Source: Ceratotherium simum simum (lineage: Eukaryota; Chordata; Mammalia; Perissodactyla; Rhinocerotidae). From it: a DNA stretch of 64,000 bases. Numbering within the stretch: position 1 is the first letter of the stretch; the number at the start of each line of letters is the position of its first letter. Shown piece by piece: positions 23,470 through 38,813 of this stretch. Below the pieces are notes generated by a model. It was not told where the DNA came from, did no database searches, and saw only the letters and a list, made by a program, of their open reading frames with translations. The stretch is from positions 19,363,648-19,427,647 of the forward strand of contig NW_004454163.1 in assembly GCF_000283155.1 (NCBI RefSeq), in the 5' to 3' direction. The position numbers were made by a program, and so were the translations under genes.

Positions 23470-23819
23470 GAAAAGTTGAAATCTATTGATTTATACTGAA
23501 GTCCAGGGTGAATCAATGACTTGATCAGACACATAACTTAACAGAGCCTTGGTTAGGACCTAGGACTTCACTGGGGACCCAAGGGGAGGAGCCCCTTCTA
23601 ACCTCTCCTTGCTTCAGAGGGAATAAATAAATATGATATAAAAATATGTCTCATCATCTTTGAATATTTATAGATCCCAACGCTCAAGTGAAGATGCCCA
23701 GGGATGAAAGACCATATAGAGAGGCCCAGACCAGCAAAGAAATGCCCAGTCACGTCACTGTTGTTGAAAACCACTAAATATTGGAGTGTCTTGTTATGCA
23801 ACAATAAGTAACTGATACA
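23470..23819 (+). mobile_element. MLT-like LTR 3' part
   Basis: Ends TTGTTATGCAACAATAAGTA then ACTGATACAA, the MaLR-type terminus. The upstream portion is degraded. Confidence 0.5.
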
Positions 23820-24587
23820 ATCTACTCTTTAAAAAAAGAAAACATTCTTGTCCCATAACTATCCAGATGCCATCACACTATTATAATCCTGCTTTCTGAT
23901 GGTGGTGAAAATTTTCCCTTTAAATATTTAAACTTTAAAGAAAAAAGAAGCACAAGCTAAACTGAATATTTAATACATTTTGTAGGACTAGAAGGAACGC
24001 AACAAAGATTAGAACTTATTATGATATACATTAGACATTTACGTAAAAGGTGTTCCATTTTTCAAAGAAGTTTCCCCTATTTCCCTGTCTTTTGTATCTT
24101 CCTCAGAGCAATAAACAGTAACTACTACTCTCATAGATAAGCTGCTCCATTGTGTTAGACAGTGAGTACATCTTTACGTTTCATGTCATTATCATCTCCA
24201 AAACGGCCTTTCATTTTACTGCACAGTCTCACCGTCCTGTTTCACAGTAAAATTGTACTCTACTCAAACCAGGAGAGCCTGAATAGAGGCTAGAGGCCCA
24301 AGGATTTGTAGGTACTGATTTAGTAACAGTGTCTAGTGGCACAAACGGCAATAATAGAAATGAGAGCTACTTTAATGAAAAAGGAACTCAGGAATGAGGT
24401 TATTAAATATAACTAAATACATTTAAAATATAAATACTACCGCGTGTTTTCTGATTAGCATCAGGTAAATATCGAAACTATCTATCTCGAGTTCTGGTCT
24501 CAGAGAAAAAGATCAGAGACAATTACAAAGAAGGTGCTTCATATTAGGTCCATTTTTAAAACAATGAGATCCTTTGGGACAATCACT

Positions 24588-25570
<983 letters not shown>

Positions 25571-25724
25571 TTAAACCATTAGCTAAAAGCAAGAGTCTAT
25601 TAAATAAAAATGCTATCTGCAAGGTAAAGGAACAATAGGTGGCAGACACAAAAATAATAGTGAGGTTTCTGCCTGAGACCTCTCCAATCACTGCTCCTCA
25701 ACCATAAATTTGATGATAAAGGAA

Positions 25725-25875
25725 CGACACCAACATTTGCTGGGTGCTAGGCAGTTAAGCCCTTTGCATATATCAACTCATTTAGTCCTCAAAAAACCCA
25801 GTGAGGTTGGGTACCCATTCTATCTCCACTTAAAGATAAAGCAAATGAGACACAGAAACATTAAGGAAATTGGTA
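25725..25875 (-). repeat. MIR SINE in C18orf32 intron 1
   Basis: TTTGCTGGGTGCTAGGCAG, TCAACTCATTTAGTCCTCA and ATGAGACACAGAAACATTAA in reverse MIR order. Confidence 0.75.
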
Positions 25876-26789
25876 ATTATGACATACCCCAGTTTAGTGT
25901 GAGTATAAAGGACCAATCATCTTCATGGACTGACAATATTGATTAGCCAAACCTACAATGCTAAGGGCAAATCTTATAAAATGAAACCCTCCTGAGATAT
26001 CACTTTGCAAGACCTCTAGGCTGCAAAATCAGCTGGACTTGTCCACGTAACCACTCTCCCTTAATATATTTGCTTTTCTTTTTCATGGCAATTAAGGTAT
26101 ACCAAGTAATACAAAATTTTATTTAATTTTATTGTTATATATAAGTTGTCCATTTCCAGAAATTAACACCTCTAATTTTCTTGATGATTAGAAATCATCT
26201 TGGAATTTCTCAAAATCAATAATTTCTTGAAAAAGAACCAATACTACTTCCATAATATATTAACCAAAGACTTCCTAAATTTATAACAATTTTTAATCCC
26301 TTAGAGCAGGCCTTGAAAACTAAGCAGCTACAGAACAGTACCTAAGGCTAATTCAGGATACTAAAATCTTTTATTTTCAAAATATTGTAAATTAAGTGGT
26401 ATTTGTTGGCAAATGAGTGAGCACCATGACTACACAGAAGCAATTTATAATTATTCACAATACAAGTGAACAGTGGTATAGATAATCCAATCTGAATGTG
26501 GCTTTGAAATGAATGACGAGAGCTATAAACAAATAAAAATGTAAATATACATCAAGGAATGACCAGCTTTTTACAAAGGACTCATAACTGGATTCTTTAA
26601 AACAATCCCCTCGTCAAATCAAAAGAACAATTTACCGAAGTATTTTGCTCCAAAATTTTAAAGAAGATATTCTTTGACTAAAATAGGCCAAAAGAGCAGT
26701 GAGTTAAGGAATCATTATTTTTGGCCTAGACATTTAGAATCTGATCTGAAGAGACTTAAGAGGTGATCCGGTTTAGGGCTTGCACACTG

Positions 26790-27045
26790 GTCCCACAGCA
26801 TAGCAATCAAGCAGACTGGCTGGCAGCTGCCTGGGTTTGAGACCTGCCATCACCACTCTCTAGAGGGTCTTCTTGGGCAAATTATTTAACCAGTCCGTGC
26901 CTTAATTCCCTCGCGTGTAAAATGAAGACAAGAACAGTATCTATGTGCTCGCGGGGATGTAGCTTGGATTAGATAAATTAACAGGAATACAAAGCTCAGA
27001 ACAGTGTCTTCATATATTAAATGCTACTTAAGTGTTGTTACCATA
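26790..27045 (+). repeat. MIR SINE in C18orf32 intron 1
   Basis: GGCAGCTGCCTGGGTTTGAG, GGGCAAATTATTTAACCAG, CGTGTAAAATGAAGACAAG and a TTAAATGCTACTTAAGTG end. Confidence 0.75.
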
Positions 27046-27889
27046 CAAAGAAAGGAAAATCCAGATGCAAAAGCTGTGACTTGCCCAAAGTTCACACAGA
27101 GATAACTAGTAACTAGAGCTAAGACCAGAATTCTCTTCTGGTTTCCTGGCTCAATGCTTTTTACCCTTCCAAAAACACGATGACCATGTTACTCCCTTTC
27201 CACCAAACCTTCAAAACCAACTAAACCCTACAAAACCACTGGCGATGCTCGAGCACTACTTTAAGCTGAAGACTGCCAACCCCTCCATCATAAAGCCTCA
27301 TTTTTACCCGCTTGTAATTGCTGTGTTTAAACTCCCAAGAACAAATACTACTATCGCTTATAATGATGGCTTTTATAAAACTTTTTAGTTCTTTCAGAAC
27401 GAAACCACCGTATTTTATCTCTTAATCCTCATGATTCTTCAGTGAAGTATTTTACTTCATATTACATGAGAAAACTGTGGCTTAGAAAGGTCTAGAAGGT
27501 GGCTACGATAAATTGACAAAATTATTTTCTTCACTCTCTCCAAGCTAGTTCTCGGATATTACAAGAAAGCGAGCAAAATGGATTAAAACTGTCGGAGAAG
27601 AGGAATTTTCTTTCATTCGACTAAGTCCAATACAACGAGAGGAAAGGTTGAGGCTGTCTCCGAAACGGGGCAGGTGTAGAGGGGGAACGCCACCTCCCTT
27701 TAAGTAACCCAGCTCGGCATATCATTTCACTGGAGACAAGGCGGCAGGTCGAGCCCAAGACAAGGCCCGAAAAGACGGAGAGAATCAGTGACTGGTGGTG
27801 AAGACGACAGCAGAGAGAAGTGAAAGCGACAACTCAGGCCAAGGCGGAGAATAAACGGACACAGAGGAAGGGAGAGGCGGGCAGGCCGG

Positions 27890-28380
27890 GAGGGGGTGGA
27901 CGCCGACGCAGGTAGAGGTGAAGGGCGAGGGGCGGACAGGGGGCAGGGGCGCGCGTCCGGAGGCCGGAGGGAGGGCGCCGGCGGGCCGCGAGGCGCCGGG
28001 GGCGGGAGAGCCGCGGCCCGGGCGGGGCTTCGACAGCGCGGCCCGGCTCCACAGCGCCGAGGCCACAGCCCACCCCGCCCCGAACCCCCAGCCGCCAGCC
28101 TGGGCCTGCCGGGGAACCCCAGCCCTGCTCACCCGCGACCACCAAGGCCCGGTGCAGATGTCCGCACTTCCGGAGGGAGGGACGGGCCGCCCCGAGCCAA
28201 TGGGCCCCGCGGAAAGGGCCGACAAAGGCGCGCCTGCGTCAACCTCAGGGCGCACAGGACGTAGCGGTGACGCCGGGGCGGGGACTCGGCGCGGCTTCCG
28301 GCGCTGCCGCCGTGAGCTCAAAGCCTGCGGGGGCGCGGCAGAGCCGGGCTCCGGTGTACCCCCGCCCGGATACTGGAACG
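27890..28380 (-). promoter_or_regulatory. C18orf32: CpG island promoter of C18orf32
   Basis: Very GC-rich and CpG-dense. On the minus strand, next to the predicted exon 1, there is an ETS/GABPA site CCGGAAGTG (plus strand 28165-28173). A CCAAT element is at 28197-28201 and a TGACG-type half site near 28235-28240. There is no TATA box. The island extends about 200 bp past the minus-strand start, so divergent transcription is possible but no plus-strand gene is recognisable. Confidence 0.8.
28133..28170 (-). other. C18orf32: Predicted C18orf32 exon 1 (non-coding)
   Basis: The minus strand reads GGTGGTCGCGG|GTGAGCAGG, placing the last exon base at 28133. The start is inferred from the ETS site, where housekeeping promoters usually begin. 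Confirmation needs transcript data. Confidence 0.6.
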
Positions 28381-28599
28381 AAATTCAGAACAGTGATTCA
28401 GCAGAGACGCCCGTGCCACTGGTTCACCACCCATAGGGAAGGTTACACCATTTGCATGTGACAGCTAGGCTGTTTTCAAACGCAGTTGTGGCTATTCTCT
28501 CTGTAGTTAAAAGGGTCTTAAATTCAAGGGCAGGGAAAATTAACATGAAGTAATGTCAACTTTAAGCGGGTATTAGTTTAAAAGAAATGGCTATGCGAC

Positions 28600-29295
28600 T
28601 TTACATCCAATAGGATAGCTAGAAATAATCAGCCTTGGACAGGATGTTTGGGATAGCTAGAAATAATCAGCCTTGGACAGGATGTGGACACATTGGAACC
28701 TTCATACATTGCTGGTGGGACACAACCACTTTGGAAACATCTGGCAGTTTCTCCATAGTTTATTCAAAGTTACCATATGATCCAGCAATTCCACTCTGGG
28801 TATATAACCCAAGAGAAACGAGAACATGCCCACCCCAAAAATTTGTTCTACACAAAGGTTCACAGCAGCACTATTTGTAATAGGTTAAAAAAAAACCCCA
28901 ATGTTCAACAAATAGTATATTCATATAATCAATTAACCAATGACAAAGCACAGATAAAACGCTACATGGATGAACCCTGAAAACACCGACCGTGCTAAGT
29001 CAAAGCCAGTGACAAACAGCCACATACAGCAGGCCCTCTACGTCCCCTTCAGATCCCAAGGGATGAGTGTATTGTGATTTCATTTACATAAAAGATCCAG
29101 AACAGGCAAATATATATACACAAATAGAAAAGTGGTTCCCTAGGTTTGGGAGTGACAGCTAACCACTGCCAAGGTTCCTCTTTGGGATAAGATGTTCTAA
29201 AATTGTGGCGATAGATGCATAAATCAATATACTAAAAGCCATAAAACTAAACTCGTGAATGGGTAACTGTTGAATCTCAAAGTGGAAAAAAGTTT
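28600..29295 (+). mobile_element. L1M 3' fragment between RPL17 and C18orf32
   Basis: Contains L1 C-terminal/3' UTR text: CATTGCTGGTGGGACACAAC, CATATGATCCAGCAATTCCA, CAGCAGCACTATTTGTAATA and a poor 3' UTR end. It fills about half of the short intergenic spacer. The 38-bp tandem duplication at 28613-28685 lies at its left edge. Confidence 0.78.
28613..28685. repeat. 38-bp-period tandem duplication
   Basis: A 35-base unit starting GGATAGCTAGAAATAATCAG is present at 28613-28647 and again, identical, at 28651-28685. Perfect identity in old L1 sequence points to a recent duplication. Confidence 0.95.
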
Positions 29296-29496
29296 CAGAC
29301 ATTTTCCCATGTTCTAATTCCATCTTATACAAAGAAGCACCTAGAGATTCAAAACAGCATGTTTATGAACCAAAATCTATGGCACAGGGCAAACAATATG
29401 TTTCTAATTCTAATCACGAGAAACCTGTTTGATCCATCCCGCGAGGACATTTGAAATATATTTAATAATAAAGACAACTAACATTCTGCTTTTACT

Positions 29497-29512
29497 TTTA
29501 TTTGCATTTATT
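29497..29512 (-). terminator. RPL17: RPL17 polyadenylation signals
   Basis: Two AATAAA hexamers on the minus strand (29507-29512 and 29497-29502), 12 and 22 bases after the stop codon. A third AATAAA overlaps the stop itself. Cleavage is expected around 29470-29485. A very short 3' UTR is typical of ribosomal protein mRNAs. Confidence 0.85.
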
Positions 29513-29523
29513 TTACGCTGAAT

Positions 29524-32499
<2,976 letters not shown>

Positions 32500-32512
32500 T
32501 TTCAGAGATCAC
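32500..32512 (-). other. RPL17: RPL17 exon 2, 5' UTR part
   Basis: Acceptor TTCCAG|GTGATCTCTGAAA, then the ATG. It joins to exon 1 (...GGCCTGAG), giving the short leader known from the human mRNA. Confidence 0.9.
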
Positions 32513-32591
32513 CTGGAAGGGAGCAGAATTAATTCTGTCAATACACATTTACAGTAACTAACAGTTTAAATACGTCTTAAATGCTACGAAC

Positions 32592-32660
32592 AGCTGCTCA
32601 GAGAGTAGTTCTTTTCATGATTAATCCAAAGGTGTCCTAAGAAATGCCATCACCGCAGCT
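32592..32660 (-). ncRNA. SNORD58B: SNORD58B-like box C/D snoRNA (RPL17 intron 1)
   Basis: Terminal stem AGCTGC/GCAGCT; C box GTGATGG, as in the human B copy; D box CTGA (32598-32601). The guide ATTTCTTAGGACACC is followed by TTTGGATTAAT. It ends 79 nt before the 3' splice site. Confidence 0.92.
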
Positions 32661-33280
32661 ACCCCGTTCTCCATTCAGAGCTTTCTTCTCCTGTGCATCC
32701 ACCAGTGACTACAGCAGTGTGGACACCACTAGTGACAAGAACCTCATCAGCCCTCTCTCACCCTGGAAGCAAATACCGCCTGATTCCATCCAACTCTAGA
32801 TCCTTCAGGCGTAAACCGACCCCACGCATTGACGGAATAGAATTCAACTACTACCCTCCAGAGCCCCTACATGCTCCCCCTACAGAAAACCCCTTTGCTC
32901 AAGCAACGCGATCTCTCCGCACGCTTTTTAGGATATCACCCACGTTAAGCGCCAGCGAGTCTGCAACACTCACGTTCAAATGAGTCAAGCCTCATCCCAC
33001 TTTACTTTATTCCCCCCAAACTTTCGTTGCGGCCAACACTCACCGCGACACACTGGACCTCAGGCGTCGGAGGCCGCCCCGAACACGGGCCGCCCGCAGT
33101 ACCCCCGCCGCCCCCATTCCCGTCCATCGCGCCCCTCTGCGGGACGCAGAGACCGGACACCCCAGTCGCGCCAAGTCGGGCGCTCCGACACGTCCCCCCG
33201 CGCAGAGGAACACCGCCTTCAGCGAGGAATCAGTAGCTGCGGGAGTCCTCTTCCCGGAGGTCTCAAGATCAGCACCCCCA

Positions 33281-33299
33281 AGGCCAGGATGGCGGCGAT
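33281..33299 (+). promoter_or_regulatory. YY1-like site in RPL17 intron 1
   Basis: GGCCAGGATGGCGGCGATG resembles the AAGATGGCGGC YY1 motif. It lies about 75-95 bp downstream of the RPL17 start, a common position in ribosomal protein genes. Confidence 0.5.
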
Positions 33300-33346
33300 G
33301 ACCGGAGGATTGAGCACTAAGAAAGACATGGCTACGACACACTCAC

Positions 33347-33374
33347 CTCAGGCCGCTTACGGGAAGAGGAAGAG
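33347..33374 (-). other. RPL17: RPL17 exon 1 with 5'TOP tract
   Basis: The minus strand reads CTCTTCCTCTTCCCG and then TAAGCGGCCTGAG|GTGAGT. The start at a C (33374) followed by 13 pyrimidines is a 5' terminal oligopyrimidine tract, the translational control element of ribosomal protein mRNAs. The exon is only about 28 nt. An alternative donor-like GTGAGTGTTGG lies deeper in the island (about 33043 on the plus strand). Confidence 0.85.
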
Positions 33375-33445
33375 CAGTGGCCTCTGGGGGAATTCATGGT
33401 AACTCGACTTCTCGCGAGATTCCCCGCCGGAAAAAAGCGAGATTT
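33375..33445 (-). promoter_or_regulatory. RPL17: RPL17 core promoter with TCTCGCGAGA element
   Basis: The palindrome TCTCGCGAGA is at 33410-33419, about 36 bp upstream of the TOP start. An ETS-like TTCCGG on the minus strand (33427-33432) lies next to it. No TATA box. The CpG island covers about 33020-33445. Confidence 0.75.
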
Positions 33446-33449
33446 GAAG

Positions 33450-34155
33450 AGGGGAGGAGGAGAAAGGGAGTGTGGAATATGTTTTAGAAGATCTGAAAAC
33501 GAATTGCCTCCTTAGAGAGTGTCTCAAAATTCTCCTTTTTTTGTATTTGGAAATAAAGTTATAGATTTTAAATATCAATCAATTAAAAACAGATTTGTAG
33601 TTCTAGGGTAGGACCACGTATTATTAGGTATAGACGAGACATTTATTCGTCAACATTCGTTAGATTTGACTATGTGATCACGTACCCCTGAAAGTGGTTT
33701 GTAATTGCATAATTAAGAAAATGCAAAAGATGGGATGTAATTATGATAATCAGAAAATTCTCAGGATAGGAATATCACCCAATCAATTGTACTGCAACCT
33801 GTGTAAAGGATGTGCTAAGTGAAGGGTCTCGTTCCCCGCTGCCACTTCTAGATCTTCATCTGGTGGAGAAAAACCCTTGGTTATTTTCCTCCCTCTCTTC
33901 CTCTCCCAGGTCATCTATCTGGTTATTCCCTCACAGTCACTGGTGGTGTTAGCATTTAACGTTAGGTCTTCTATTTCGTGGCGCCATCACTCTAGGCAGA
34001 TTCAAACTCAAGTGAGTGGACTCTGGACAACGTTCTAGGCACACTTGTTTCCTTGACCTCAGTTTCAGAGACCTCAGTCCTAGGTCCCTCTCCTGGACTC
34101 CACTCCCATTGCCAAATGATGGATTCCATGGTCTTTCCCCAGTAATTGCATCCCT
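33450..34155. other. Intergenic, nothing recognised
   Basis: Upstream flank of RPL17. No further exon or assignable repeat was seen. Confidence 0.4.
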
Positions 34156-34159
34156 CACA

Positions 34160-35060
34160 TGGCTTCAATCGTAGGCTGAGAACTCCCAGGAAACTCCCAA
34201 ATTATCATCTCCACTCACATCTCTCTCCTGAGCTAGCCCCAGATATCAGACTGCTCCCTGGACATCTTTCCTGGGAAGTCCCTGAGGCAAATACTTGAAA
34301 CCTAAAATGTCCTTAAACTGAACTCATTATCTCCTCCCCCAGATTCTGCTTTTCTTTTGCATAATAATAATAACAACCAATGCTTTAAAAATCTTACTAA
34401 GTTCCAGGCACTATTTCATTGCTTTTACATGCATTTCCTCAATCCTTAGGACAACTGTTGAAAGATATTATTCCACTTTAGAGATTATTTCCATTTCATA
34501 AATGATGAAGTTGAGGCAAAAAGAAATTAAAGAACTTCCCCTAAAGTCCCACAGCTAGGAAGTGACAGAACTGGAAGCAAAGGCACACTCCAGTGACCAA
34601 GTTCATCATCACTAGGCAATCCTGCCTCTCCCCTGCCTTGGCCAGTGACTTCTCTATACTGTACACTAGGTTCTTAAACCAGAAAGCTGGGAGATAATTT
34701 CTTCCCTTGTCTTTGCACACATAAGTACTTAACAAAATCTAGATTACTGCTAGAGTCTTCTAAGTTGTCTTCTCGACTCCCCGCCCCTCCACCCCCGCAT
34801 TCTAATATAGCTTCCATATTCCAGACAGAATCCTTTTTCTAAAATAGCTGCCCAAATGAGCATGTCATTTTTCAGATTCCATTTTTTTCTGTGGCTCCTG
34901 TTCCAAATTCCTGGGGATGACTTAAGAGCCTTCCATGATGTGGCCTTTGCCTTCCTCATCTCTTACCCCTCCTTTCTCCTTCCCCTACACACTCCAACCA
35001 TGTTCTCTCTGATTCTAGGGAGAGATCAAGCCTATGGTTAAAAATTAGACATGGCACCAC
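34160..35060 (-). repeat. L2 LINE remnant, split by a MIR
   Basis: Reverse L2 text: AAATGTCCTTAAACTGAACT (about 34310), then after the MIR CCTTTTTCTAAAATAGCTGC and CTTCCATGATGTGGCCTTTG. Confidence 0.65.
34370..34610 (-). repeat. MIR SINE
   Basis: TTCCAGGCACTATTTCATTG, ATGAAGTTGAGGCAAAAAG and CCCACAGCTAGGAAGTGACA in reverse MIR order. Confidence 0.75.
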
Positions 35061-35324
35061 ATTTGATTCTATATCGGCCAGCACTGGATTAGGCTAGAAG
35101 GAATTCAAACCTTTTGGGATTATTTCCTTTTGAGGGAATGGTTTATCTTTTAGAGTCTCAGTGCTTTTCCTATAAAATTTAAAGGAAGTCTTTAAATTGT
35201 ATTTGATACATATATTTCCTTCAATCTGTTGTTTGTTAATTCTTCTTTTTAATTGTATTATATTTATTGTGCAGAAATCATAATTATTAAACAATAGTGA
35301 ACTACAAATAGAGTTAATCCTTAG

Positions 35325-37150
35325 CAATCCATTTATTTGTTCATTCATCCATTCAACGAATATTTATTGAACACTTACTATATGTTTTTCATTGTGCTAG
35401 ATGCTGAGCTATAACAGGTACTAGGAGAGTCCCTAATCTCAAGGAAACTACAGTCTTGGAGTGAGGGTTGGGATGGAGGGATAGGGAAGTAAGAGGTGAA
35501 CAGCCAATTAGAATAGAGTGTGAAATTGGTCAAGTAGGGTGAGCATTGAGGACCTTATTAATAGCACTTAGGGTAGGAGAATATGACATGGCAGCTGCAC
35601 CATAAATGACCAGAAAGAGCAATAAGAGGGAAATGCTTATTGTTACCAGCAGGAAAGTTCTATAATGGGAACTACAGGTGTTCCGGTTCCTTTTGGGTTT
35701 GAATGGGAAGATATAAGGGGGAGAGATGAAACTGATCTTGAAGGATCCTATTTGTCTACCAAGAAGTTTTAAATTTATCTTAAGGTCAACAGGGACTTTT
35801 GAAAGTGTTTAAACCCTTGGGGGATGCATGAGTTAATTGATCAGATTTACTTTTGAAAAGTTCACTTTGGAGGGAGACATTTGCAATGCCACAGGGGCAA
35901 GACCAGAGGCTGGCAAAAGATAGTGGTGGCCTGAACTGATCAGATTCAGCTCATTTTTTTTGGCAAAGAGAATGGAGAGTTGTGGTTGAATTCAAGAGAT
36001 TTTAGTAAAAGTAACAGGATTTCATTATTGTAAGCTGTAAAAGTTGGTAGCTTTTTAACTTCACCTACCCTTTCTGATTGTGCTGACAATGTCTCCTCAT
36101 TGAGCCTGTAGCATAGTCTTCTCCTGCCTCTCTCATTATAACAAAGGAAAACTAGCTTTATGGATGACATCTGCCAGAGATATTGTGTATTGGATTGAAA
36201 GGAGAAGCATGAATCGCTAAAGGAAGAATTTCCTTTGTAAGAAGTTGGGGAAGTGTTTTTGAGGATCAGAGCAGTAGGGTTTGGAGATGGGCCAAAAGAA
36301 GATCTGTCCGGCCAATCTCAGAGGACATCACTGTTCTGAGCAAAATAAGGCCATTTGAGTAATAGCAGGAGACTCTCCACACCTCTCAGAGCACGAGGAG
36401 GTAGGCAAGGACCTCATCAGTAGGGCTTTTTAGGGTATCTAGTCCTTGACACTAGGAATCAAGGCCCTTGGAATTTGTTTTAATTGTCATGGAAAACCAT
36501 TGAAGGGCTGTAAGCAGGGAAGGGGCATGATAAGATTTATGCTGTTGGGGGCTGGCCCCATGGTATAGAGGTTGGGTGCATGCGCTCCGCTGCCAGTGGC
36601 CCAGGTTCAGATCCCAGGTGCGCACCAACACACCGCTTGTCGGGCCATGCTGTGGCAGCGTCCCATATAAAGTGGAGGAAGATGGGCACAGATGTTAGCT
36701 CAGAGCCAGTCTTTCTCAGCAAAAAGAGGAGGATTGGCATGGGTGTTAGCTCAGGGCTGATCTTCCTCACATACACACAAACACACTAAATAAATAAATT
36801 AATTAATTAATTTAAAGAAAGATTTATGCTGTAAAAAAATTGCTTTGAGTGCTCTGTGGAGAGCAGACTGTGGAGGGGCTAGACTGGAATCAGGGATAGG
36901 GAGGCAGAAGTTCTTGCAACAGCTAATGAGAGCTTACACTAGGCTGGTCACAGAAGAGATGGTGAAAAGGAATCAGATTCCGGGATCTTTCGGAGGTTGA
37001 GCCAACAGAACTTGCTGATGGATTGGATGTGGGAAGTGAGGGAAAAACAGTCATCAAGGACAGCTCCTAGATTTTTGGCTTGAGCTCAAGGTGGTACAAT
37101 ATGCTGCACTTGGAGGAGGAACAAGGAATAATAAAGTAAGACTTCTGTGT
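35325..37150 (+). repeat. L2-type LINE remnant, interrupted
   Basis: TTCATTCATCCATTCAACG, AACACTTACTATATG at the left. AACCATTGAAGGGCTGTAAG then TTGCTGATGGATTGGATGTG and ATTTTTGGCTTGAGCTCAAG at the right. It is split by the ERE at 36546-36818. The middle part is degraded. Confidence 0.6.
36546..36818 (+). mobile_element. ERE-B SINE with 14-bp duplication
   Basis: GGGGCTGGCCCCATGG head, long body, and an AAATAAATTAATTAATTAA-type tail. AAGATTTATGCTGT flanks it at 36532-36545 and 36819-36832. Confidence 0.95.
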
Positions 37151-37192
37151 GGTCACGTGAAAAGTTTTTTTTTTTTTTTCAATTTTATATAT

Positions 37193-38648
37193 TGTTGGGG
37201 AAGAGAGAGAATCCCCCTCCACCCTTTCCTTCAAGGTTCTTATGGCTGACCAAATAATTAAAAGACAGTTTAGCAGGAGAAAATAATACCAAGTTTAATA
37301 ACATGTATACATGGGAGAAACCCAGGAAACTGTGTTTCTCAACAAAATGGCAGAGATTCTCATCTTAAATACCATCTTCAGCTAAAGACAAAGGAGGATG
37401 TTGGGGGTGGAGAGGGAGACAGAAGGGAGACAGATTTTACAGTATGCAGATTTAAGTCCTCTCCTTCCATACTGATGAGTTTTCACAGATAAGGCCATCC
37501 CCCCCTCTTCCCAATACAGAGAAAGAGATACCTTTACAAATGGAGATTTCCCTTATAAATGTAAATGTTTGTCTGGCAACTCTTTGCAGAGCCACTGTTA
37601 TGAGAGGTTCGGGGATTCGATCGGAGATGTAAAAGACACTTTCCACTCCAAACAAATGGACTGAAGGTATATTTTATTATATAGAGGATAGTAAAGGTGA
37701 CAGTCTGCAAACAGATCCAAATAGGTCAAATATTAAGAGGGAAAAAACATCAGCCCGACTGGAAAGGGAAAATACCCACATCGGCTGAAGAGAAATGACA
37801 CAAATCAACCAGAAAGAGAAACACCAGGTTAACCGAAAAGAGAACACATCAAATCAATTACTTCATATCAAATCAATTACTTCACATCAAATCAGTTACT
37901 CACAACATCCACGCCCCACTGCCGGGAGAGCTCTGTCAATCGACGCGGCTGGGCAAGGATCACACGTCCTGGGCAAGGTGTCCCTTCCACAGGTGGAACT
38001 CTCACTAGGGCTCAGTTTCCAGCAGTTTTTATACCATCAGTAATTTTCAGAGTAAGCAACTACAGAGTTTGCAGAGCAAGCATTTAGTGTTCCCATGCAC
38101 AAAATGGTTATCAGTGGCGTACGTGCATTGAGCCCCCTGGCTAACATCCCAGCCCAGTAGTTGCGTACGTGCATTGTTCTCTCTGGTTATCGTCTCAGCC
38201 CGGCACAGATGGCCAGTCCATCCCGTGCTACGACGCTCCAAGAGCCTTGAAATGTTACAACTTGCAACTCTCTCCGTGGGAGAAAGGCCAGTTCCTGGGA
38301 AAAGGCCAGTTCCCACCACACAGAAAGCAGCCTTGTATTTCTTTTTTGTGCTGGTGGCTGTAGGTCAATGGAGCGGCCAAACATGGCTGTACTCATGTCA
38401 AGACAGCCACCTAGAGAATGTGGCATGAGAGAGACAGAATTTTTAATAAGATGGGCTTGGTGGTGCCTTTCCTATTGTAACATCTATTTTACATTATATT
38501 ACAGCCATCATATGACATTGGCTCCTTCCTGAAACAGGTCTTCTATGTTAAATTCTTTAGGCAGTTTGGGGAAAGTCAAATGTCTGTCAGAGAAAATAAT
38601 CAAGGTAAAGAGACATATTTCAGGGTGGCCAATTTTTAATCTCCCACA
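37193..38648 (-). mobile_element. ERV1-like solo LTR (family X), copy 2, split
   Basis: Bounded by TGTTGGGG (37193) and CTCCCACA (38648) on the plus strand, with a 4-bp ATAT duplication on both sides. It is interrupted by the young solo LTR. Without it the element is about 640 bp. Shared text with 14797-15365: TAGAAGACCTGTTTCAGG (minus), CATATGAT and the CATGTATACATGTTATT block. Confidence 0.75.
37596..38405 (-). mobile_element. Young solo LTR (family Z), copy 1, 5-bp TSD
   Basis: 810 bp, TG...CA termini, flanked by GCCAC at 37591-37595 and 38406-38410. On the minus strand, TATAAAAA (38026-38033) and AATAAA (37673-37678) define a long R region. That region holds a tandem TCAAATCAATTACTTCA-type repeat near 37855-37905. 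No gag, pol or env is present. It is the inverted partner of 43417-44225. Confidence 0.9.
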
Positions 38649-38813
38649 ATATAAAATTTAAAAACACACAAAAGTAGAGGGAGAATAATAGAGTGAACCT
38701 ACAGGTACCCCTATTAAACTTCAATAGTAATCATCATTTTGTCTTTCTTATTTTATCTACATCTTCCTCCCTCCCCAGCTTCCACCACCTCCCCTCCCTT
38801 TTTTTGCAGAAGT

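Noticed and set aside
28270..28400. Possible orthologue of the human microRNA mir-1539, which maps near this promoter
   Set aside because: Only a vague GC-rich resemblance and no convincing hairpin. The recalled location is also uncertain.
27785..28461. Overlapping open frames of 64-178 codons on both strands
   Set aside because: They lie in the C18orf32 CpG island. GC-rich DNA is poor in stops, there is no domain, and six frames overlap.
32693..33402. Open frames of 96-140 codons antisense to RPL17 intron 1
   Set aside because: Proline/serine/arginine-rich, CpG-island derived, and with no recognisable homology. The sense strand is explained by RPL17 intron 1 and its snoRNA.
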